Below, piece after piece: positions 57,800 to 64,000 of a DNA stretch of 64,000 bases. Source of the stretch: Helianthus annuus (taxonomy: Eukaryota; Streptophyta; Magnoliopsida; Asterales; Asteraceae); NCBI RefSeq assembly GCF_002127325.2, contig NC_035433.2, forward strand, positions 89,746,369 to 89,810,368, in the 5' to 3' direction. Numbering within the stretch: position 1 is the first letter of the stretch; each line of letters starts with the position of its first letter. Below the pieces are notes generated by a model that saw nothing but the letters and a program-made list of their open reading frames with translations, ran no database searches and had not been told where the DNA came from. A program made the translations under genes and the position numbers.

Positions 57800-58599
57800 C
57801 ACTACAACAAAAATGGCTTCTTAGAACCTTTTCTGTGGGATGCTTGTAAAAGAGGGTTCTAAAAAACTATTTAATAGGACTAATGAACTTTTGAGGTCCT
57901 TTTATAATATACTCTACTAAACCGGTGTCCTAAAAAACCATTTAATAGGATGGATGATTTTTTGGGGTCCTATTATCATATAATTTAATAGGACACTTAA
58001 AATGTAGATCCTAATAAAGTACTTTATAAGACATTTAATTGTTAGTGTCCCATTATGTGGTACTGTATTAGGACACTTGATCATCTGGGGTCCTATTATA
58101 AAATAACTTAATAGAACACGTTGTAGTTAAGTCATAAATGTTCAGTGATAGGACCCTTTCTAGTCGAAGTCACATTAGAACTTAACTTAATAGGACATTT
58201 ACACTTGGGTCTTATAACTTTAAACTTTATAGGACGCTTAATCATTGTGGTGTTATTATAATACACCGTAATAGGACACTTGATATTTGAGTCACAAAAC
58301 ATTAGTTTTATAGGACGCTTATTCGTTTGAGTTTTATTACAAATGCAACCTTTTAGAAGCAACCTTTTTTAAATGAGTTGCATTTGACTATAATGCAACT
58401 TCATTAAACATAAAGGTTGCATTAGAAGATCTAATGCAACCTATTGATAAAAAAGTTACGAATTTTACTAAAACTTGCAACCTTTTTCTTAAAAAGTTGT
58501 AAATATCAATAAAATTCGCAACCTTTTTTTCGAAAGGTTGCATTTTGAAAATTTAAATGCAAAGTTGTATAGAATCTAATAAATACACGGCTATTATTC
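57800..58599. mobile_element. CACTA-type element end with subterminal repeats
   Basis: CACTACAACAAAAATGG is a typical CACTA terminus, directly next to the LINE. The next 550 bp carry about ten copies of TTAATAGGACAC or a variant, the kind of subterminal repeats bound by CACTA transposases, followed by GCAACCTTTT repeats in both orientations. No transposase and no matching opposite end were identified. Confidence 0.6.
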
Positions 58600-58764
58600 A
58601 CTACTACAAAAATGACTAATTGAAACCATCAGAACTGTGACTAAAACTATTTTTGACATGCTTGTTTTGAAATTACAATCGTTAGCAAGTTGCTAACGAT
58701 TTACACTACCTAGAAAACAGGGTACTTCAACTATTTGTTTGATTGCATATATTTTTTTGCAGTG
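58600..58764. mobile_element. Miniature CACTA-like element
   Basis: CACTACTACAAAAATGAC at the left and TTTTTTTGCAGTG at the right are imperfect inverted repeats of CACTA type. The flanking trinucleotides are ATT and ATA, so the TSD is uncertain. Confidence 0.45.
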
Positions 58765-60071
58765 ATATGTGTGCCGATCATTTTCAGAAGGTACAATGGG
58801 ATATGTACAAAACAAATATTGTTACAACAAATTTTCAAGGCACAACCCTAGTAATGAGGATTATCATGTGTTTTTTCCTTTGTTTTTTTGCCTTTTTGGG
58901 CTTTTTATGTTTACATTAAGCAGAAAATAGGCATGCCGGCTAGAGGAACAAAGGAGCCAACCTACTTGAGATCGGCTAAAAAAAAAGCTTGAAACAAGCC
59001 TAGGCCCGAGCTCGAGCTTAGAAACAAGCTTGTTTAGTAAACGAGCCCAGGAGCAAGCTTCGCATATCGAGCTCGAGTGTCTTGCGAGCCTAAACAAGCC
59101 CAATATTTATATAATTTTTAATAATATATTAAATATATATTTTAGTAATAAGAATTACTATTTATAAAATTATGAAAAATAACTTAATTATATATAAAAT
59201 AATGATTATACTTAATATAAACTAACTAATAAATAACAAAGGAGCCAAACTCGAGCTGTAGAAACAAAGTTTGGATCGAGCCGAGCTTGAGTTTTCATAA
59301 GTGTAATGAGCTCGAGATTGAGTTCGGCTTGGCTCGTTTATACCCCTAAGTTGCCAGTCATGGTCACCACAAGTGAACATTTAGATAAGTCCCCAATTTG
59401 TATAACTTTACTAGTGATGTATGGGTTTTGGAAATACTGCTGGAAAGATAAAGCTGACGAAAAAAGAATCATATGTGCTAATGGAGTTTTAATGATATGT
59501 TGGTATCTATATATTTTTGTTTGTGTAGCTTGGATGAGCATCATTTGTATAAAAGTCAAAAAGGGATAACTATGTAAACTTTAACAAGGTTTATAGATCC
59601 AAATCGCTGCTCCTCCATGTATACTGATGCATCTTATATTGTTGATGCAGTGGTTGAGAGTATTCCCTTCACAATAATTGGGCTATTGACTAGTCTTGCT
59701 AGAAAAACATACTAGCAGACTTTGATTTTTCCGGAGATGCGATTTGGAGCAGAAATCTTCTATTACCTGTTGGTTTTATAGGAACATTACTCTTGAGCAG
59801 AGTTTGTGTTGTATGACTTCTTTAATATGATTTTGTATGATTATATAGGTGCTAAACTCTTTAAGCTTTCAAGCAATCTTTCTTATTGTATTGCATAGAT
59901 TTTTTTATGTCATATTGGTCAAAACTTGTTCAAAACAGAGTCAAATCAACCATCTTTTTACAACGGGTCATTTTGACTTGTACCCATTTTGGTCAAAATC
60001 CGCTCTGACCGACCCAGAATGACAATTTTTAAAACGACATTTCTGACCAACCCCACCCTGACTCATTACCC
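58765..60071. other. Repeat-derived sequence, no gene
   Basis: 58955-59350 is rich in GAGCTCGAG and GGCTCG in both orientations and ends with TTTATACCCCTA, a hAT-like end of the GAGCCGAGC family with no matching start. 59920-60060 has GGGTCATTTTGAC/GGTCAAAA repeats common in plant DNA transposons. Nothing else is recognised. Confidence 0.45.
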
Positions 60072-60079
60072 CGCCCAAC

Positions 60080-60237
60080 AATGGGCGGACCTAGCCTTTA
60101 GCCAGGGAGGGCGGCCGCACCCTTTGAAAAAAAAAATTAGTGTATATTTTAAGCAAAAAAACCCGACCGCACCCCTTAAAAATATGGCTGAACACCTCAT
60201 CCGCACCCCCAGCAAATAGCTTTTGGGCCCGCCACTG
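60080..60237. mobile_element. hAT MITE (158 bp)
   Basis: The left end AATGGGCGGACCTAG and right end GGGCCCGCCACTG are inverted relatives. The 8-bp duplication CGCCCAAC (60072-60079) and TGCCCAAC (60238-60245) matches at 7 of 8 positions. Non-coding. Confidence 0.65.
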
Positions 60238-60245
60238 TGCCCAAC

Positions 60246-61274
60246 CGGACAAACTTATTCAGTAACATTTTAGCACGTACCAAGTGATTGTCTCTTGTGA
60301 TACAATGATGTGGAAGAAGCGAACAAGTTATGAATAGCATTGAGCATATTATTGATGTCAAAGTCAATGAAACAGACATAATCTCATACCATGTTTACAA
60401 AATCAACTAAAACCATCAAACCTTACACAATAGTAGCAAAAAAAAAACAGCCTATGTACAATATATCTAAAAATTGCTTATAATCCAACACCTAATGCAA
60501 TAGAGAAATAATTAAAGGAATCTGTATACATGGATATTTATGCAGAAGAATTTGTCTATAAGTTACAGTGGCCCAGAAGTGAAAAAAAGTGAAAAAAGGA
60601 ATCTTTTATTGTGCAGTTTAAGAACAGTAATGACTTGTGTTTTAGTTTGTGGGCTGATCTTATGTAAATTATGTAATAGCTATTTGAATGAAAATATGGA
60701 CTAGTCTACGACTTGAATGCTGATGTGGCTAAGCTTGATTTTGCAGTTATCATTGTATATGATTCTAATCTAATTATGATGTTGTATATACAGGTCTATT
60801 TGTGTATACACCATAAAATAAAGACACCGTCCCACCAACTAATTCCATTGATATTTGTTGTCCAGTATCTTGATATAAGCATCTAGCAAACATTAAGTGA
60901 TGTGGCAAAGCTTTTCCACATCAACCCACAAGGGAAACGGCCAGCTATGTTCTTAGAAAAAGGATGATGAAAAGTTAGCCACTTTGGTTTGTTCTCTTAG
61001 CATTAGTCTAGTCACTAGATTCTATAGGTGGCAACATGGGCGGGTCTAACAGGTTGGGTAATGGGTCAAGTTAGGGTTGTTTTTAGTGCGGAACATAACA
61101 AGTCAGGTTGGGTTGACCGCAAACGTTTTTTGTCTGTTTTTATAAGCTGTTACGACATCAAATATGATTACAAAGACTATTATTACACTAATAATATATT
61201 ATTTTATACAAAATATTTTACAAGGCTGCGAACATAAAAACAATAAATATAATGGGGTTACTTGTGACCTCTTG
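60246..61274. other. AT-rich sequence, no gene recognised
   Basis: About 1 kb without recognisable coding sequence. 61025-61120 contains GGGCGGGT/GGTTGGGT transposon-like repeats. Confidence 0.45.
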
Positions 61275-63411
61275 TGTAACACCCCCAAAATTTCACCTGC
61301 GGAAACTCCGCGAGGCGCGTCACGCATCAGAGGTCGAGCCACCAATCACATTGAACCAATGATAAATATTAAAATAAGTCATGACACTATTTTACCAAAA
61401 TAAGTTGCCAACATAATATTAATTCTCAAAAGTTGTGTAGCGGAAGCATGTAATAAGCTGTTTAACAATTGTCTCATAGTAACGCTTATAACCAATGTAT
61501 CGAATGTAATTTAATCCAAAAGCCTCGATCCATGACCACTCCAGCACTCCCAGATAGCAAGCTTCCCAATTCCAAGATACCTACCGACCTGCGAGCATGT
61601 AACACGTGTATCAGACAAAGCTGGCGAGTTCACAGTTTTAGAAAATGTTTATTACCCGTTGTGTGTAAAACCGTTCAATAACCACTGCAAGTAATATTGT
61701 TAATATCTCATTTCCAAACACGGACGGCTCCTGAAATACATGACTGCCCTTCCCACGTACTCCTATCTAGTACTGGGCCAGACTGGGTCATTAGTTCACC
61801 TCCGTCCTCTACAGGCACGGGGTGAGGGTGCCAAACCTAAGTAGCGCTACTAACTAATACCCGATGAGGGACTTACAAATGATGATAGGTGAGAATATTA
61901 ACCAATATACTCGTTTTTACCCAAAAACTCATTCCCCCCATGGAATACCCACTGACTGTCCCCAACCACTGGGACGCATGCTCGAATGTAGTGAACTCAC
62001 CTTGGTTTGCTCGGTAGAATTAATTACTTGTTTCACAACAGTGATTTACCAAGCCCTATGATAGTTACACATAACAATCAGTTTGCATACAAGCACAACA
62101 CGTATCATTTCACATTCAGTCATCAGCTAGCTAGTGTACACGAATACAAGTGTCAACATTCATCACTAAGCATGGCATACCAATTAATCATGCACAAATT
62201 CCATCATTCAAAGTAAGTTCATAACCCCACATATCCTTCGATACACATATGCCTTTCGGTCACACATACCTTTCGGTCACACATATCTTTCGGTTACACA
62301 TATCTTTCGGTCATGGTTATCTTTCGGTTACACATATCTTTCGGTCATGGTTATCTTTCGGTCACACAGTTATCATTCGAACCAAATGTTATGTTTCGAC
62401 TATGCTAGTTATCCTTCGACTACAACAGTTATCTTTCGACATATCAGTTATCCTTCGGTCAAACAGTTATGTTGTTGCCATAATTTAAGCAGGATTTGTT
62501 ACAATCACCCATTAATTCGATTGACCAATTTAACCGTTTCCTTAGTTACAGTTTTCAATTAACACGAGATTAACAAACCAATCAGTAACATATAGATCAA
62601 ACAAGGCTAGTTCAGTTTATCCCATAAGAACCCTAATTCAAATCAACATGAATAATATTCTCAAATCCTTGAATAACCATATGTACTTAACAACATGAAA
62701 CTGATTACATGCATACCCGATTCCCTAGCACATGATTATCTATCCATATCACAGCCGACTACATTTGACAACATTCTAATCATGATGCCCTAATCCAACA
62801 CATAACATGTTAGTCGATTTCCATTTAATCAGTTTCAGATTATTTTCATGGAACCTATCCCGCAAGAACATCAACACGTAATTCATATCGTTCATCACAT
62901 CGGCAGCCCTAATCATACTAATCCAAACATGAAATCATATAATCGTTTAATAAAGAAAACAACATAAAACACTAACCGAGGAACTGGAAGGTATGATAAT
63001 GATGATCACGGCAAGAGGGGGTCCTTGACTACTGCCGTCGCACAAGAGAGGTTTCTAGGGTTTGCAATAGTGTAACTGATCCTGTACGTAACTTATATAA
63101 TTCTTTTGCTGAGGGTTTGGGCCGGTCGTAAGTTGGGCCGGAAGATAAGGCCTTTAACCGAAGGATTGGGTCTTGGCTCGAAGGATCCTTCTTGTCCGAA
63201 AGATTACCGAAGGATCTTATAACATACGGTCGAAAGATCATCCTTCGCCTTAAGGTCGAAAGATCCTGGGTCGAAGGATTAGTATCAAGTGTTTAATGCA
63301 CTCAACAAGTTTGCAACGTAATCCCACTAGCACAATGATCTAAGGTATGTAAATACAACAAAGGAGTCGGGGAATAGGATAATACTAACCTCGAGAATTC
63401 AGGTTGTCACA
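61275..63411 (-). repeat. Ty3 LTR of a truncated element (2137 bp)
   Basis: It starts TGTAACACCCCC and ends GGTTGTCACA. On the minus strand it is immediately preceded by a polypurine tract, so this is the 3' LTR of a minus-strand chromovirus-like element cut off soon after. It has a CTTTCGGT minisatellite, CGAAGGATC repeats and TTGGGCCGG motifs. Confidence 0.75.
62249..62470. repeat. CTTTCGGTCACACATAT minisatellite
   Basis: The first six units are 17 bp (ATCTTTCGGTYAYRYAT type). About six further units are 19-20 bp and diverge toward CCTTCGACTACAACAGTTAT. Related CGAAGGATC/CGAAAGATC motifs recur at 63155-63283 in the same LTR. Confidence 0.85.
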
Positions 63412-63520
63412 TCATCCCCAACTTGAAGCAAATTTCGTCCCGAAATTTGACAAGTAAGCACAAAGAATGAAGTAAGAATTCAAGATTGTTGCGGGTTTTG
63501 CTCAGGTGTTACATCTTGAC
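63412..63520 (-). mobile_element. Internal stub of the truncated Ty3 element
   Basis: Minus strand: AAATTTCGGGACGAAATTT, then GTTGGGGATGA directly before the LTR. About 80 bp further inside is GATGTAACACCTG, the relic LTR start seen in the duplicated module of the other chromovirus-like elements. Homology ends here. Confidence 0.65.
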
Positions 63521-63639
63521 CTTGACCCATTTGTATCATTTCTCTTCTAGTTAATTTTTTTATTTAAACCCCTAGGGATAGACCATAACCCAGATGGACT
63601 CATGTTTAATAAATGCCCAAAATGGGCATCCTCTGCCAT

Positions 63640-63765
63640 ATATTACCGGGCCCCCGTTAGGTAACTTAACCCCCTTAAACCTCCCCATTTCACAAGCTTT
63701 AGAAATAATGCAAGAAAATGCTTCCATAATAATAAGAAACAAGAAGGGCGAAGGAGGATCACCTT
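63640..63765 (-). pseudogene. LINE reverse transcriptase fragment
   Basis: Minus strand, one open frame: GDPPSPFLFLIIMEAFSC, then KACEMGRFKGV and LPNGGPV, a conserved RT block just upstream of the catalytic FADD/YADD motif. The LINE piece ending at 57799 starts about 15 residues later in the protein. The two may therefore be one LINE copy split by about 5.8 kb of CACTA, hAT and Ty3 material. Confidence 0.65.
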
Positions 63766-64000
63766 AACGGATACTTTTTTGGCATTGAAATTAATCATTC
63801 ATTTTGATAATTATTGCTCGTTTATCTAATTTGATAGGGCCTTTTTTATAGAGTTTAATGACTATAGTTGAACACTTTAAACTAAGAGTTAATTGCCAAA
63901 ATCGTACAAGAGGTTTGGGCAGGTTTGCCATTTTCGTCCAAACTGACACTTTTGTACCAAATTGCCCCCAACGTTTGTAACTTTTTGTCATTTTCATTCA
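63766..64000. other. AT-rich tail with a partial CCAAAATCGT repeat
   Basis: 63893-64000 reads GCCAAAATCGTACAAGAGGT and later TTCGTCC, resembling the type 1 and 2 MITE termini. It runs off the window. No gene. Confidence 0.4.

Noticed and set aside
61275..63411. Solo LTR interpretation
   Set aside because: A polypurine tract and about 100 bp of internal sequence remain attached on one side, so it is a truncated element rather than a solo LTR.
1..64000. tRNA, rRNA or bacterial gene clusters
   Set aside because: None found. The tRNA-like strings are primer-binding sites complementary to tRNA 3' ends, not tRNA genes.

Overview
This is a plant nuclear window made almost entirely of transposable elements. 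The evidence is several Ty3-type LTR retrotransposons with intact target-site duplications (TSDs), plus hAT, MULE-like, CACTA and LINE remnants and long TA microsatellites. There are no rRNA or tRNA genes and no bacterial-style gene organisation. The element mix suggests a large-genome eudicot. I suspect Asteraceae from general familiarity with such repeats, but nothing in the window proves it.

Layout. 1-2020 is AT-rich repeat sequence with a dispersed AACGCCA motif. 2021-3874 begins a roughly 3.9-kb segment (segment A) that has a second copy at 47600-52640 (segment B). Segment B acts as an empty-site reference and shows what inserted into A: a degenerate Ty3 chromovirus-like element (3875-12598, minus strand) and a non-autonomous Athila-like element (12651-28193, plus strand). 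The Athila-like element is itself split by a very young 8.2-kb element with no coding capacity (LARD, large retrotransposon derivative; 15532-23755). Segment A resumes at 28199-30246. It is followed by what looks like a small minus-strand host gene or gene fragment (30241-31857) whose second exon is tandemly duplicated. The presumed 5' UTR of that gene is split by a virtually unmutated, coding-competent Ty3 chromovirus (31895-41651, plus strand); a TATA-like box and pyrimidine-rich leader lie on the far side at 41657-41700. 41700-47600 holds a LINE scrap, a MULE-like foldback element and a chain of seven foldback MITEs, each sitting in TA repeats. Segment B carries a hAT insertion (50821-51907) absent from A. 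52848-57799 is a LINE split by a 3.3-kb solo LTR. The right end has CACTA termini, a hAT MITE, a truncated Ty3 LTR and another LINE reverse-transcriptase fragment.

How the parts relate. Only the element at 31895-41651 still encodes a full Gag-Pol (protease, reverse transcriptase, RNase H, integrase, chromodomain-like tail). Its gag start appears to be spliced. The LARD keeps LTRs, a tRNA-iMet primer site and a polypurine region but has no proteins, so it must be moved in trans. The Athila-like element keeps only a zinc-knuckle protein and a second small ORF.

The most unusual signal is architectural. Three unrelated LTR families here each carry a different GC-rich motif at spacings close to whole DNA helical turns: paired 12-bp CACG dyads with a constant 9-bp spacer (21-bp period), a 12-unit CGACTCGCAACC array at 21 bp, and two GGGCCGCG pairs at 32 bp. 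Two further candidates are a set of five structure-like hairpin repeats in the LARD leader and a duplicated TTTCGGGACGAAA plus polypurine module next to the 3' LTR of several chromovirus-like elements. All divergence counts below were made by eye.
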